Assembly (NCBI RefSeq): GCF_036195325.1
Contig: NZ_CP108101.1
Coordinates: 2,728,001 to 2,792,000 of the forward strand
Direction of reading: 5' to 3'
Source: Streptomyces sp. NBC_00234
GTDB lineage: Bacteria; Actinomycetota; Actinomycetes; Streptomycetales; Streptomycetaceae
Length of the DNA: 64,000 nt
Part shown: piece after piece, positions 1 through 9,685 of the stretch
How the letters are laid out: the number at the start of each line of letters is the position of its first letter
Numbering within the stretch: position 1 is the stretch's first letter
Translations under genes and position numbers: made by a program
Notes under the pieces: generated by a model
The model's input: the letters and a program-made list of their open reading frames with translations, nothing else
Told to the model about the DNA's origin: nothing
The model's database searches: none

Positions 1-980
1 CGGGCCTCCAGGCGGTCGAGGCCCTCGAAGGGGCCGGGGACCGTGATGACCGCGCGCTCGTCCATGACCGTGAGGAACGGCAGGTCGTGGCGCTTGCCGA
101 TCTCGAAGTCGTTCGGGTCGTGGGCCGGCGTCACCTTGACGGCGCCGGTGCCGAACTCCGGGTCGACGTGGTGGTCGGCGACGACCGGGATCGTGCGGTC
201 GGTGAGCGGCAGCCTGATCTGCTTGCCGACGAGGTGCTTGTAGCGCTCGTCGTCGGGGTGGACGGCGACGGCGGTGTCACCGAGCATCGTCTCGGCGCGC
301 GTCGTGGCGACGACGATGGTCTCGTCGCCCTCGCCGTACGTCATGGAGACGAGCTCGCCGTCGTCCTCCTGGTACTCGACCTCGATGTCGGAGATCGCCG
401 TGAGACAGCGGGGGCACCAGTTGATAATGCGCTCGGCGCGGTAGATCAGCCCGTCGTCGTACATCCGCTTGAAGACGGTCTGGACGGCCTTGGACAGGCC
501 CTCGTCCATGGTGAAGCGCTCACGGGACCAGGCGACGCCCTCGCCGAGGCGGCGCATCTGACCGGAGATCTGACCGCCGGACTCGTTCTTCCACTGCCAG
601 ACGCGCTCGACGAACGCCTCACGGCCCAGGTCGTGGCGGGACTTGCCCTCCTTGCCGAGCTCGCGCTCGACGACGTTCTGGGTGGCGATACCGGCGTGGT
701 CCATGCCCGGCTGGTAGAGCGCCTCGAATCCCTGCATGCGCTTGCGGCGCACGAGGGCGTCGATCAGCGTGTGCTCGAAGGCGTGCCCCAGGTGGAGGCT
801 TCCGGTGACGTTCGGCGGGGGGATGACGATGCTGTACGGGGGCTTTTCGCTGTGTTCGTCGGCTTCGAAGTACCCACGTTCTACCCAGCGCTCATACAGC
901 TTCCCCTCCACCTCGGCCGGCGCGTACTGGGTCGGCAGTTCGGGGTTGCTGGCTGTCTGCTGCTGAGTGTTCTCGGTCAC
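1..980 (-). CDS. valS: Valyl-tRNA synthetase, N-terminal part (truncated by window edge)
   Basis: This class I aminoacyl-tRNA synthetase charges tRNA-Val in the cytoplasm. Only about the first 326 codons are present; the rest lies left of the window. The translation starts [20 protein letters not shown] and soon reaches [14 protein letters not shown], which carries the HIGH-type ATP-binding signature in the Val/Ile/Leu form. I chose the GTG at 978-980. There is no Shine-Dalgarno sequence before it, but a TAAACT -10-like hexamer lies 7 nt upstream, so the mRNA may be leaderless. In S. coelicolor, as recalled, valS also neighbours clpX. The family assignment is firm; the start is likely. Confidence 0.95.
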   Translation of the reverse strand, partial: MTENTQQQTASNPELPTQYAPAEVEGKLYERWVERGYFEADEHSEKPPYSIVIPPPNVTGSLHLGHAFEHTLIDALVRRKRMQGFEALYQPGMDHAGIATQNVVERELGKEGKSRHDLGREAFVERVWQWKNESGGQISGQMRRLGEGVAWSRERFTMDEGLSKAVQTVFKRMYDDGLIYRAERIINWCPRCLTAISDIEVEYQEDDGELVSMTYGEGDETIVVATTRAETMLGDTAVAVHPDDERYKHLVGKQIRLPLTDRTIPVVADHHVDPEFGTGAVKVTPAHDPNDFEIGKRHDLPFLTVMDERAVITVPGPFEGLDRLEA

Positions 981-987
981 GAGGGAC

Positions 988-993
988 AGTTTA
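988..993 (-). promoter_or_regulatory. Candidate -10 element of valS (leaderless start)
   Basis: On the minus strand the hexamer is TAAACT, followed by 7 nt and then the GTG start of valS. That places the expected transcription start at or within a base or two of the GTG. No convincing -35 hexamer was seen at 17-18 nt. This is inferred from spacing only. Confidence 0.4.
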
Positions 994-1117
994 GGGCCGT
1001 CACAGTCCTGCATTGAAACGGGTTAGTTCAGTAACGGTGTGCCGCCCGATGCCCCACGTCAGGGCCACGTCCGCCAGGATGTTCGGAACGCATAAGCATT
1101 CTGGAGGGGACAGCAGC

Positions 1118-2098
1118 ATGAGCTACAACCAGCCGGGCCCGTACGGTGGGCAGCCGCCGCAGGGCCAGCCCGGACCGTACGGACAGCAGCCGGGCCCGTA
1201 CGGCGGTCAGCCGCCGCAGGGTCCGCCGCAGGGCCAGCCCGGTTACGGGTACCCGCAGCAGGCCCCCCAGGGTGTACCGCCGCAGCAGCCCCCGCAGGGC
1301 TACGGCTACCCCCAGGGCCAGCAGCCGGGCCCGTACGGCCAGCAGCCGCCCACTCCCCCGTACGGCGGCCAGCCGGCCTACGGCGGCCAGGTGCCGATGC
1401 CGCCGGCCGCGCCCAAGAAGAAGACCGGTCTGATCGTGGCGGGTGCCGTCGTGGCGCTGGCCGTCATCGCCGGTGGCGTGTACTTCATGACGTCGGGGGG
1501 CGGCGCCAGCAACAGTGACGTCGCGGACTCCACCAAGGGCTACAAGCTGACGCCCGCGAAGTCCGTCGACGACTACAAGACGGACTCGTCGGGGCAGGCC
1601 CCGTCCGGTCCTCTGACCGGCAAGGACAAGACCAAGGCGGAGGCGCTGGGGATCAACAACCCCCAGCAGGCGGGCGCCACGTACAGCGCCGGCACCGAGC
1701 TCTCGACGAAGTCGCTGACCCTCAACGGAATCTGGGGCGATGTCACCGACCCGGCGAAGGTCATCGACGGTTCCTTCGACAACGCCGGGGAGGACTTCAA
1801 GGACTCCGAGATGGAGGTCTCGCTCGTCGGGAGCCCCAGGGCCGTCACGCCGGACGGGTTCAAGGGCGCGCTGATGAAGTGCCAGGACATGAAGATGGTC
1901 AACAAGAAGGGCGACGGCACCGCCGCGAACGGGCCCAAGGAGTTCCAGGTCCCCATCTGCGTTTGGGCCGACTACAGCACGGTCGGTGTGGTCGTCGGCG
2001 TCGACGTGGCCCTCTCCATGGCCGGCAAGGGCATGGCCCAGGACGACGTGGCCGCCCTGGCCGCGAAGCTCTACAACACCTCTCGCACCAAGGTCTGA
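1118..2098 (+). CDS. Pro/Gly/Gln-rich single-pass membrane protein of unknown function
   Basis: The protein has 326 residues. The first ~95 are low-complexity repeats built from GPYGGQPPQG and GYGYPQ units, which suggests a disordered cytoplasmic tail. Next come KKK and one hydrophobic helix (about residues 104-125, LIVAGAVVALAVIAGGVYF), then a ~195-residue extracytoplasmic domain with two cysteines (CQDM and ICVW). The ATG at 1118 is preceded by GGAGGGGA at a suitable distance; longer in-frame starts upstream have no such site. It is divergent from valS and convergent with clpX. Many Streptomyces proteins share this plan of a PGQ-rich tail, one helix and an outer domain. I do not recognise a specific function. 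Confidence 0.85.
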   Translation: MSYNQPGPYGGQPPQGQPGPYGQQPGPYGGQPPQGPPQGQPGYGYPQQAPQGVPPQQPPQGYGYPQGQQPGPYGQQPPTPPYGGQPAYGGQVPMPPAAPKKKTGLIVAGAVVALAVIAGGVYFMTSGGGASNSDVADSTKGYKLTPAKSVDDYKTDSSGQAPSGPLTGKDKTKAEALGINNPQQAGATYSAGTELSTKSLTLNGIWGDVTDPAKVIDGSFDNAGEDFKDSEMEVSLVGSPRAVTPDGFKGALMKCQDMKMVNKKGDGTAANGPKEFQVPICVWADYSTVGVVVGVDVALSMAGKGMAQDDVAALAAKLYNTSRTKV

Positions 2099-2111
2099 TC
2101 CCGGCACAACG

Positions 2112-2155
2112 CCGAAGGGGCGCCCAGCCGTTCAACCGGCCGGGCGCCCCTTCGG
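2112..2155. terminator. Bidirectional terminator between the membrane-protein gene and clpX
   Basis: A 14-bp perfect stem (CCGAAGGGGCGCCC / GGGCGCCCCTTCGG) with a 16-nt loop lies between two convergent stop codons, so it can serve both genes. Confidence 0.7.
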
Positions 2156-2178
2156 TGTACGTGTGCGAACTGCCGCCG

Positions 2179-3477
<1,299 letters not shown>

Positions 3478-3568
3478 GAGGTGCTTCCCCTTCGCCTGGG
3501 AGACGCCTGGTTCAGCGGCTCCTGGTGCCTCTATCCGACGGTACCTTGCCTGACCCCCCGTACGGGCC

Positions 3569-3622
3569 CCCCTTGGCACGGTTCACACGGCCGAGACCGT
3601 GCAAACGGAATGTGCCAAGGGG
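3569..3622 (-). terminator. Long hairpin between clpP2 and clpX (terminator or attenuator)
   Basis: An 11-bp perfect inverted repeat (CCCCTTGGCAC / GTGCCAAGGGG) encloses a second, mutually exclusive stem (CACGGT / ACCGTG). There is no clear U-tract in the direction of clp transcription. It may end or attenuate clpP1P2 messages before clpX. Confidence 0.45.
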
Positions 3623-3632
3623 AAAGACCGAC

Positions 3633-4316
3633 TCAGACGGAAGCGCCGGCCGTGGTCTTACGGGTGGAGACGATCTGGTCCACCAGACCGTACGCGAGGG
3701 CGTCCTCCGCGGTAAGGATCTTGTCGCGCTCGATGTCCTCGCTGATCTTCTCCAGCGGGGTGGTGGAGTGCTTGGCCAGCATCTCTTCGAGCTGGGTGCG
3801 CATCCGGAGGATCTCGTTGGCCGCGATCTCCAGGTCGGAGAGCTGCTCACGGCCGGTCTGCGAGGACGGCTGGTGGATCAGCACACGGGCGTGCGGGAGC
3901 GCCATGCGCTTGCCCGGCGTGCCCGCCGCCAGCAGGACGGCGGCGGCGGAGGCCGCCTGGCCCATGCAGACCGTCTGGATGTCCGGCTTCACGAACTGCA
4001 TCGTGTCGTAGATCGCGGTGAGCGCGGTGAACGAGCCGCCGGGGCTGTTGATGTAGATCGAGATGTCGCGGTCCGGGTCCATCGACTCCAGGCACAGGAG
4101 CTGCGCCATGACGTCGTTGGCCGAGGCGTCGTCGATCTGGACGCCGAGGAAGATCACGCGCTCCTCGAAGAGCTTCGCGTACGGGTCGTACTCACGCACA
4201 CCCTGCGAGGTGCGCTCCACGAAGCGCGGGACGACGTAGCGGTTGTCCACCTGCGGGCCGGTGTAGAGGCCGCTCGCGGAGGCGCCGGGGAAGTTGTTCA
4301 TGTGGGTGTTCACCAT
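3633..4316 (-). CDS. clpP2: ATP-dependent Clp protease proteolytic subunit ClpP2
   Basis: This is a serine protease subunit of the ClpP barrel. The 227-residue protein has the catalytic triad Ser123 (in GQAASAAA), His148 (VLIHQP) and Asp198 (IERDK), plus the SPGGS oxyanion segment. The extended N-terminal region ([16 protein letters not shown]) is probably removed on maturation, as is known for ClpP. It follows clpP1 by 75 nt on the same strand. In actinobacteria ClpP1 and ClpP2 form a mixed two-ring complex, so the tandem arrangement fits one operon supplying both subunits. The name clpP2 follows Streptomyces usage for the downstream gene. Confidence 0.96.
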   Translation of the reverse strand: MVNTHMNNFPGASASGLYTGPQVDNRYVVPRFVERTSQGVREYDPYAKLFEERVIFLGVQIDDASANDVMAQLLCLESMDPDRDISIYINSPGGSFTALTAIYDTMQFVKPDIQTVCMGQAASAAAVLLAAGTPGKRMALPHARVLIHQPSSQTGREQLSDLEIAANEILRMRTQLEEMLAKHSTTPLEKISEDIERDKILTAEDALAYGLVDQIVSTRKTTAGASV

Positions 4317-4391
4317 CCTGGTGGCGTTCTGTGGGCTGGGTTCTCGGCGTACGAGAGGTGCGGAAGGCGGTGCCGGTCCGGAGGAGCCGGA

Positions 4392-5009
4392 TCAGGCGCC
4401 GGTGCCGCCGCCGCCCGGGATGCCCGACGCGAACGTGATGATCTCGTCGATGAGGCCGTACTCCTTGGCCTCTTCCGCGGTGTACCAACGGTCACGGTCG
4501 CCGTCGCGGATGATCGTCTCCACGGTCTGGCCGGAGTGGTGGGCGGTGATCTCCGCCATCCGCCGCTTCGTCCGGAGCAGGTACTCGGCCTGGATCTTGA
4601 TGTCCGAGGCGGTACCGCCGATGCCGGCCGAACCCTGGTGCATGAGGATGTCGGTGTTCGGGAGCGCGAAGCGCTTGCCGGTCGAACCACCGGTCAGCAG
4701 GAACTGGCCCATCGAGGCCGCCATGCCCATTCCGATGGTGACCACGTCGTTCGGGATGTACTGCATGGTGTCGTAGACCGCCATGCCTGCGGTCACCGAG
4801 CCACCGGGGCTGTTGATGTAGAGGTAGATGTCCTTGTCCGGGTCGGCGGCAAGGAGCAGCAGCTGTGCGGTGATCTTGTTGGCGATGTCATCGTCGACCT
4901 GCTGACCGAGGAAGATGATGCGCTCGCCGAGCAGTCGGCTGTAGACCTGGTCGCCGAGGCCACCACCGAGGGACGGCTCTCCGGCGGCGTAGGGCATCAG
5001 ATTCGTCAC
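4392..5009 (-). CDS. clpP1: ATP-dependent Clp protease proteolytic subunit ClpP1
   Basis: The 205-residue ClpP subunit has the triad Ser99 (GMAASMG), His124 (ILMHQG) and Asp173 (GDRDRW), with SPGGS in the substrate-binding strand. It is the first gene of the clpP1-clpP2 unit. A palindromic ClgR-like box lies 132 nt upstream of the ATG, matching the known control of clpP1P2 by ClgR in Streptomyces. The short C-terminal Gly-rich tail ([10 protein letters not shown]) is normal for the actinobacterial protein. The upstream neighbour tig runs in the same direction but has a strong terminator, so clpP1P2 probably has its own promoter. Confidence 0.97.
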   Translation of the reverse strand: MTNLMPYAAGEPSLGGGLGDQVYSRLLGERIIFLGQQVDDDIANKITAQLLLLAADPDKDIYLYINSPGGSVTAGMAVYDTMQYIPNDVVTIGMGMAASMGQFLLTGGSTGKRFALPNTDILMHQGSAGIGGTASDIKIQAEYLLRTKRRMAEITAHHSGQTVETIIRDGDRDRWYTAEEAKEYGLIDEIITFASGIPGGGGTGA

Positions 5010-5140
5010 GTATCCACCTGCTCGTCTCTGACGGCTCCGGCCGTCTCAGCGTCTTCGTACCGGGTGGGCGGGGACTCCCCCACCCTTCCTTCATGGACCC
5101 TAACGCGCAGGTAGGACAACGCCATCCCGCTTCCCCAACT

Positions 5141-5157
5141 GTTCGCTGGGAGCGCAA
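5141..5157 (-). promoter_or_regulatory. ClgR-like operator upstream of clpP1P2
   Basis: The sequence GTTCGCTGGGAGCGCAA is an imperfect inverted repeat (GTTCGCT / AGCGcAa). It resembles the ClgR box as I recall it (GTTCGC, 5 nt, GCG). It sits about 130 nt before the clpP1 start, where a ClgR activation site is expected. The match is from memory, not computed. Confidence 0.55.
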
Positions 5158-5203
5158 GGTAAGCAGTCCGCACAAGGGTTCCGACGGTCGCACGCCGATA
5201 CGA

Positions 5204-5240
5204 CGACGGGCCCCGGACGCACAGCGTCCGGAGCCCGTCG
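5204..5240 (-). terminator. Terminator downstream of tig
   Basis: A 17-bp stem with one mismatch (CGACGGGCCCCGGACGC / GCGTCCGGAGCCCGTCG) and a 3-nt loop begins 18 nt after the tig stop codon. Confidence 0.7.
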
Positions 5241-5258
5241 AACGGATCGGTACGAGGC

Positions 5259-6647
5259 TCAGCCCTGGGGCTTGTCCTCGGCGTCCTCGGTCTCGCCCTC
5301 GACGACGGCCTCGACCGTCTCGACGGCCTCTTCCTCGTCGTCCTCGAGGTCGACGACCTCACCGTTGGTGTCGATGACCTTGGCGGCCTCGACGACGACG
5401 GCGAGCGCCTTGCCGCGGGCGACCTCGCCGACGAGCATCGGCACCTGGCCACCCTCGACGACGGCCTGGGCGAACTGGTCGGGGCTCATGCCGGAGGAAG
5501 CAGCGCGCCGCATGAGGTGCTCGGTGAGCTCCTCCTGGTTGACGTTCAGCTTCTCCTTGTTGACGAGCTCGTCCAGGATGAACTGGGTCTTGATGCCCTT
5601 GATCGCCTGCTCGGCGGTCTCGGCCTCGAACTCCTCGAGGGTCTTGCCCTGGATCTCCAGGTACTTCTCGAGGTCGAGACCCATCTGACCGAGCTGGTGG
5701 TGCTCGAGGTTGTGCTTGCGGGTCTGGACCTCGTCCGCGAGAAGCTTCTCGGGGATCGGGACCTCGGCCAGCTTCAGCAGCTCGTCGAGGACGCGCTCCT
5801 GGGCCTGGGTGGCCTGGTCGTACTGCTTGGTGTTCTCGAGGCGCTTGCGGCTGTCCGCCTTGAGCTCGTCGAGCGTGTCGAACTCGCTCGCCATCTGGGC
5901 GAACTCGTCGTCCAGCTCGGGGAGCTCACGGGCGGCGACGGCGGTGACCTTGACGGTGACCTCCGCGTCCTTGCCCTCGGCGGAGCCGCCCTTCAGCTGG
6001 GAGGTGAAGGTGGACTCGCCACCGGCCTCCAGGCCGGTCACGGCCTCGTCGATGCCTTCGAGGAGCTCGCCGGAACCGATGGTGTACGAGACACCGGCGG
6101 CCACGCCGTCCTCAAGGACCTCTCCCTCGACCTTGGCCTCCAGGTCGATCGTGACGACGTCGCCTTCGGCGGCGGCGCGCTCGACCGGGTTGGTGGAGGC
6201 GAAGCGCTCGCGGAGCTGCTCCACGGCCTTCTCGACGTCCTCGTCGGTGACCTCGAGGGCGTCCACGGTGACCTCGATGCCGGAGTAGTCCGGGATCTCG
6301 ATCTCGGGGCGCACGTCAACCTCGGCAGTGAAGGACAGCAGCTCGCCGTCCTTCAGCTCGGTGATGTCGACCTCGGGCTGGCCCAGAACATTGAGCTCAC
6401 CCTCGTTGACAGCCTCGGTGTAGAACTTCGGGAGGGCGTCGTTGACGGCCTCCTCCAGCACAGCACCACGGCCGAACCGCTGGTCGATGACCCGGTTGGG
6501 GATCTTGCCCTTACGGAAGCCCTTCACCGTGACCTGCTGGTTGATCTTCTTGTACGCCGCGTCGAGGCTGTCCTTGAGCTCCTCGAAGGGCACCTCAATG
6601 CTGAGCCGAACCCGGGTCGGGTTCAGGGTCTCCACGGCGCTCTTCAC
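5259..6647 (-). CDS. tig: Trigger factor (ribosome-associated chaperone, peptidyl-prolyl isomerase)
   Basis: Trigger factor binds the ribosome exit site and shields nascent chains. The 462-residue protein has the ribosome-docking loop GFRKGKIP at 43-50, a central FKBP-type domain (about 155-240, [10 protein letters not shown] through [10 protein letters not shown]), a helical C-terminal chaperone body, and a very acidic tail ([20 protein letters not shown]) common in actinobacterial homologs. I chose the GTG at 6647 because AAGGAG lies just upstream and the family begins [14 protein letters not shown]; the frame stays open to 6896 but runs through the tRNA-Pro gene. Next to clpP1, clpP2 and clpX it completes a folding and degradation block. 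Confidence 0.97.
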   Translation of the reverse strand: MKSAVETLNPTRVRLSIEVPFEELKDSLDAAYKKINQQVTVKGFRKGKIPNRVIDQRFGRGAVLEEAVNDALPKFYTEAVNEGELNVLGQPEVDITELKDGELLSFTAEVDVRPEIEIPDYSGIEVTVDALEVTDEDVEKAVEQLRERFASTNPVERAAAEGDVVTIDLEAKVEGEVLEDGVAAGVSYTIGSGELLEGIDEAVTGLEAGGESTFTSQLKGGSAEGKDAEVTVKVTAVAARELPELDDEFAQMASEFDTLDELKADSRKRLENTKQYDQATQAQERVLDELLKLAEVPIPEKLLADEVQTRKHNLEHHQLGQMGLDLEKYLEIQGKTLEEFEAETAEQAIKGIKTQFILDELVNKEKLNVNQEELTEHLMRRAASSGMSPDQFAQAVVEGGQVPMLVGEVARGKALAVVVEAAKVIDTNGEVVDLEDDEEEAVETVEAVVEGETEDAEDKPQG

Positions 6648-6764
6648 GGTTCGGTCTCCTTGGGGGCTGACTTCTTGGGGTTCTGCTGGACCGCCAGCGG
6701 CGGCTTCGCGGATCGGGCCCGGTTCATCGGACACACGGGCACGCAATTTGCATAGTAACGGCAA

Positions 6765-6780
6765 GGGGGAGGACTCCCCC
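6765..6780 (-). terminator. Short perfect palindrome after tRNA-Pro
   Basis: GGGGGAG-GA-CTCCCCC, a 7-bp stem, begins 17 nt past the CCA end of tRNA-Pro and about 118 nt before tig. It probably ends the tRNA transcript; an operator role for tig is possible. Confidence 0.5.
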
Positions 6781-6796
6781 AATGCGATCTTGCCGG

Positions 6797-6873
6797 TGGT
6801 CGGGGTGGCCGGATTCGAACCGACGACCTTCCGCTCCCAAAGCGGACGCGCTACCAAGCTGCGCCACACCCCG
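6797..6873 (-). tRNA. tRNA-Pro (anticodon TGG)
   Basis: The 77-nt gene includes an encoded CCA end. The acceptor stem is CGGGGTG / CACCCCG with discriminator A. The anticodon stem TCCGC / GCGGA encloses loop TTTGGGA, giving anticodon TGG, and the T-loop reads GGTTCGAATCC. All standard arms can be folded by eye. No integrase gene lies beside it, so there is no sign that it is in use as an attachment site. Confidence 0.95.
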
Positions 6874-7005
6874 TCGGTGCGACACGTAGGGTACATGCAG
6901 CGGGGCAGTGCATCGGACGCTTTGCACCGGACACTTCACCGTGGGTGTCCGGAGGTGCGGCCGGCCGTTGCCGCAACGGGTGTGCGGAGCACGCCGCCGA
7001 CCCGC

Positions 7006-7011
7006 TACGAT
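7006..7011 (+). promoter_or_regulatory. Candidate -10 hexamer of tRNA-Gly
   Basis: TACGAT lies 41 nt before the mature 5' end of tRNA-Gly, a plausible leader length. No clear -35 partner was found. Confidence 0.3.
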
Positions 7012-7052
7012 GCTGTTCGTGCCGAGGTCCACGGACCTGCGGTGCGATGCAT

Positions 7053-7126
7053 GCGGGCGTAGCTCAATGGTAGAGCCCTAGTCTTCCAAACTAGCTACGC
7101 GGGTTCGATTCCCGTCGCCCGCTCCA
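7053..7126 (+). tRNA. tRNA-Gly (anticodon TCC)
   Basis: The 74-nt gene includes an encoded CCA. The acceptor stem is GCGGGCG / CGCCCGC with discriminator T; the D-arm contains AGCTCAATGGTAGAGC; anticodon loop CTTCCAA gives TCC; the T-arm has GGTTCGATTCC. A strong terminator hairpin follows within 7 nt. Confidence 0.96.
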
Positions 7127-7132
7127 TGCCTG

Positions 7133-7168
7133 GGCCCGGTTCGGCAGTCACTGCCGAACCGGGCCTTT
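7133..7168. terminator. Terminator shared by tRNA-Gly and the 7192-7386 gene
   Basis: A perfect 15-bp stem (GGCCCGGTTCGGCAG / CTGCCGAACCGGGCC) with a TCA loop is followed by TTT on the plus strand. It lies between convergent genes. Confidence 0.8.
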
Positions 7169-7191
7169 CGCGTGTCCGCGCCCGGACAGCT

Positions 7192-7386
7192 TCAGAAGCT
7201 GATCTGGTTGATGGTGTCCGCCAGCGAGTTCATGAACCTGTTGATCGACGGCGCCATGCCGGTCGATGCCAGGAAGAAGCCGAAGAGCACTGCGACGATC
7301 GCGGGCCCGGCCTTGATGGACCCACCGCGGATCAGCACCACCAGGATGATCGCCAACAGAAGCACCACAGACAGTGAAATGGCCAC
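7192..7386 (-). CDS. Small two-helix membrane protein, unknown function
   Basis: The 64-residue protein begins at a GTG. It has an N-terminal hydrophobic helix (about residues 3-19, ISLSVVLLLAIILVVLI), a short RGGSIKAG loop, and a second helix (about 27-42, PAIVAVLFGFFLAS), followed by an amphipathic tail. The length and composition suggest a small integral membrane protein of the kind conserved as hypothetical in Streptomyces. It ends at the shared terminator with tRNA-Gly. Start choice is uncertain because no strong ribosome-binding site is visible. I cannot assign a function. Confidence 0.65.
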   Translation of the reverse strand: MAISLSVVLLLAIILVVLIRGGSIKAGPAIVAVLFGFFLASTGMAPSINRFMNSLADTINQISF

Positions 7387-7876
7387 GACTGATCACACCC
7401 TTGGTCGGTCCGCCTTGCCGGCCCGGCAGCGTGCGTTCCAGCACGCCCCGTCGCATCCATCGTGCCACCAACTCCCGTGTGGTTGCTGCCAGGTGACGAA
7501 TCGACCTGTCCGGATCGCGCCATACTCGCGCCCGCGCACACCCCGGGGCGGGCGACGCCGGACGGGCGCCCCGGCGGGCTCCGCCGTGCCGCGCACGGGG
7601 TGCGGGGCCCTGCCCTGAGCCGACTGCGGGCCACGTAAAGGGAATTTAAATGAGTGTGACCGTTTCCATATCCCCACACTTCATTCACAGCCGATTCCCA
7701 GGAAACGTTGGGACGAAATTCACGTCCTCCAACTGCCTTCCCCTATGCGCCATTTAAGCGGGATTAATGGGGGCATAGCGGGCACAGATCGGTGGTTTCA
7801 GATCCGAATGGGCGGGAACACGCGATAAATCTTGAGGGTTTTACGAATGACAATCGACGGGTCTAGGGTGCCTTAG
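7387..7876. other. 490-nt intergenic region with an AT-richer stretch and a hairpin at 7743-7778
   Basis: No convincing gene was found. From about 7640 to 7870 the base composition is clearly less GC-rich than the neighbours. It contains a nested inverted repeat, CTATGC / GCATAG enclosing CCATT / AATGG (7743-7778). It is probably the control region of the acyltransferase gene at 7877; a small RNA cannot be excluded. Confidence 0.5.
7864..7869 (+). promoter_or_regulatory. Candidate -10 of the acyltransferase gene
   Basis: TAGGGT is followed by 7 nt and the ATG at 7877. No Shine-Dalgarno sequence intervenes, consistent with a leaderless message. A weak -35 candidate TTACGA lies 17 nt upstream. 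Confidence 0.4.
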
Positions 7877-9031
7877 ATGTTCCAAGCTCCGAGCGAATTT
7901 CAGAGGGCCCCACTCCCCCCTGCGACCCGGGAGTCGGAGCCCAGACACGAGCAGATCCTGACGGCCACCGGCACTCCCCCCACCGCCGCGCCGACCGGCC
8001 CCGCCCCGGCCGCACCGGCCAAAAAGCGTGACGCGTACTTCGACAACGTGAAGTACCTCGCGATCGTGCTCGTCGCCGTCGCGCACGCCTGGGAACCGGT
8101 GATGGACGGCAGCCGTGCCGCCCGTGCGCTGTACATGGTCGTGTACGCGTTCCACATGCCGGCCTTCATCCTCATCTCCGGTTACTTCTCCCGCTCGTTC
8201 GAGATGAGTCCGAGCAAGGTGAAGCGTCTGATCACCGGCGTCGCCGTGCCCTATGTGCTGTTCGAGACCGCGTATTCGCTGTTCAAGCGGTACGCCGGTG
8301 GGGCACCCGAGCAGGAGATCAGCCTGCTCGACCCGATGTTCCTCACCTGGTTCCTGATCGCGCTGTTCGTCTGGCGGGTCACCACTCCCGTATGGAAGTC
8401 CCTGCGGCACCCGCTGCCGGTGGCCCTCGCGATCGCCGTACTCGCCTCCGTGACACCGGCGATCGGCGACGACCTCGATCTCCAGCGGGTCCTGCAGTTC
8501 CTGCCCTTCTTCGTGCTCGGCCTGGTGCTGAAGCCCGAACACTTCCAGCTGGTGCGGCGGCGCGAAGTCCGGCTGCTGAGCCTGCCGTTGCTCGTCGGCG
8601 CCCTGCTGTTCGCCTACTGGGCCGCGCCGCGGATGCAGCTCGGCTGGTTCTACCGCAGCAGCAGCGCACAGGAGTTGGGCGCGCCCTGGTGGTCCGGGGC
8701 CGTGATGTCGCTGGCGATGTTCGGCTGCGCGCTGGTCCTGACCGCCGCGTTCCTGGCCTGGGTGCCGCGCCGCCACATGTGGTTCACGGTGCTGGGCGCC
8801 GGGACCATCTGCGGCTATCTGCTGCACGGCTTCCTGGTGAAGGGTGCCGGGTACGCCGGCCTGTTCGACCGGTTCGAGTGGCTGGGTTCGCCCGGCGGGC
8901 TCGTGATCGTCTCGCTCGTCGCGGCAGCGGCGGTGACGCTGTGCTGCACGCCGCCCGTGCGGCGCGTCCTGCGGTTCGCGACGGAGCCGGACATGGCGTG
9001 GGCCTTCCGGCGGGACGCCGCGAGGCTCTGA
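7877..9031 (+). CDS. Acyltransferase 3 family membrane protein (sugar O-acetylase-like)
   Basis: The 384-residue protein has about ten hydrophobic helices after a ~50-residue Pro/Ala-rich cytoplasmic tail. The motif RDAYFDNVKYLAIVLVAVAH is the typical opening of the acyltransferase-3 family, with the conserved His in helix 1, and FHMPAFILISGYF is the second family block. Related enzymes (OafA, fucose 4-O-acetylase-like) move acyl groups to extracellular sugars or lipids. The substrate cannot be read from the sequence. The start has no ribosome-binding site but sits 7 nt after a -10-like hexamer. It is a single gene, convergent with the HD-domain gene that follows. Confidence 0.85.
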   Translation: MFQAPSEFQRAPLPPATRESEPRHEQILTATGTPPTAAPTGPAPAAPAKKRDAYFDNVKYLAIVLVAVAHAWEPVMDGSRAARALYMVVYAFHMPAFILISGYFSRSFEMSPSKVKRLITGVAVPYVLFETAYSLFKRYAGGAPEQEISLLDPMFLTWFLIALFVWRVTTPVWKSLRHPLPVALAIAVLASVTPAIGDDLDLQRVLQFLPFFVLGLVLKPEHFQLVRRREVRLLSLPLLVGALLFAYWAAPRMQLGWFYRSSSAQELGAPWWSGAVMSLAMFGCALVLTAAFLAWVPRRHMWFTVLGAGTICGYLLHGFLVKGAGYAGLFDRFEWLGSPGGLVIVSLVAAAAVTLCCTPPVRRVLRFATEPDMAWAFRRDAARL

Positions 9032-9064
9032 GCCGGTCCGGCCCCCGCCGCGGACCGCTGACGG

Positions 9065-9565
9065 TCAGTGCGGCGCCGGGTTGGCTTGAACCTGCTGTTC
9101 CGTGGGCGATTCGCCCTCCGTGAGCCCCAACAGCCTGCGTACCTGCGCATACTTCGCGGCCAGACGGGTACGCGTGGCCGGTTCCAGTACCGCGAGCCGG
9201 ACCGGGTCGGCGTTGTGGGCGAGATCCGACTCCTTGACGAGCAGGGCGCCGGGAGTCGCGAGAATCCGCCCGGTGTACGAGGAGAGGTCCTCGCCGTCCC
9301 GTTTGGTGACGGCGAGGACCATGTCCTTGACGGGCTGCGGCAGGGCCGCCCCGTCCAGCCACTGCCGGGTGAGCGCGTCGTCCTCGACGGCGTCGTGCAG
9401 CCATGCGGCAGCGATCTGTTCGTCGCTCCCACCCCTCTCCCGTACGCCTTCGGCGACCGCCGCGAGATGTTCCGCGTACGGACGTCCCGCCTTGTCGGTC
9501 TGGTGCGCGTGGGCCTCGCGGGCGATCGCCTCGACTTCGGCCAGGGTCAGTTGGGGATTGGTCAC
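9065..9565 (-). CDS. HD-domain phosphohydrolase-like protein
   Basis: This 166-residue protein has the layout of short RelA/SpoT-type HD domains: AHAHQTDKAGRPYAEH near the N-terminus, the metal-binding pair His57-Asp58 in AAAWLHDAVED, and KESDLAHNADP further on. Such proteins hydrolyse nucleotides, sometimes (p)ppGpp as in small alarmone hydrolases. No synthetase domain is present. It is flanked by the convergent acyltransferase and the divergent antiporter. The fold is well supported; the substrate is unknown. Confidence 0.8.
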   Translation of the reverse strand: MTNPQLTLAEVEAIAREAHAHQTDKAGRPYAEHLAAVAEGVRERGGSDEQIAAAWLHDAVEDDALTRQWLDGAALPQPVKDMVLAVTKRDGEDLSSYTGRILATPGALLVKESDLAHNADPVRLAVLEPATRTRLAAKYAQVRRLLGLTEGESPTEQQVQANPAPH

Positions 9566-9685
9566 ACCGTCGACCCTAGGGGCGGGTACCGATGTGCCGC
9601 CGGGCCGGCCAGGGTCCGACCGGGTCGAACACTTGCAGTGTCAATCGTTCGGTAAACTAATTACTGACGATTTCTTGACGCTCTC

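Noticed and set aside
87..1016. Long plus-strand reading frame over valS
   Set aside because: It mirrors valS, whose minus-strand translation contains [14 protein letters not shown]; the plus-strand product is Val/Asp-rich and has no known motif.
981..1117. T-box leader for valS
   Set aside because: The valS start appears leaderless or nearly so and no T-box sequence or antiterminator stem was seen.
6797..7126. Integrated element using tRNA-Pro or tRNA-Gly as attachment site
   Set aside because: Both tRNA genes are intact and no integrase, excisionase or duplicated tRNA end lies nearby.
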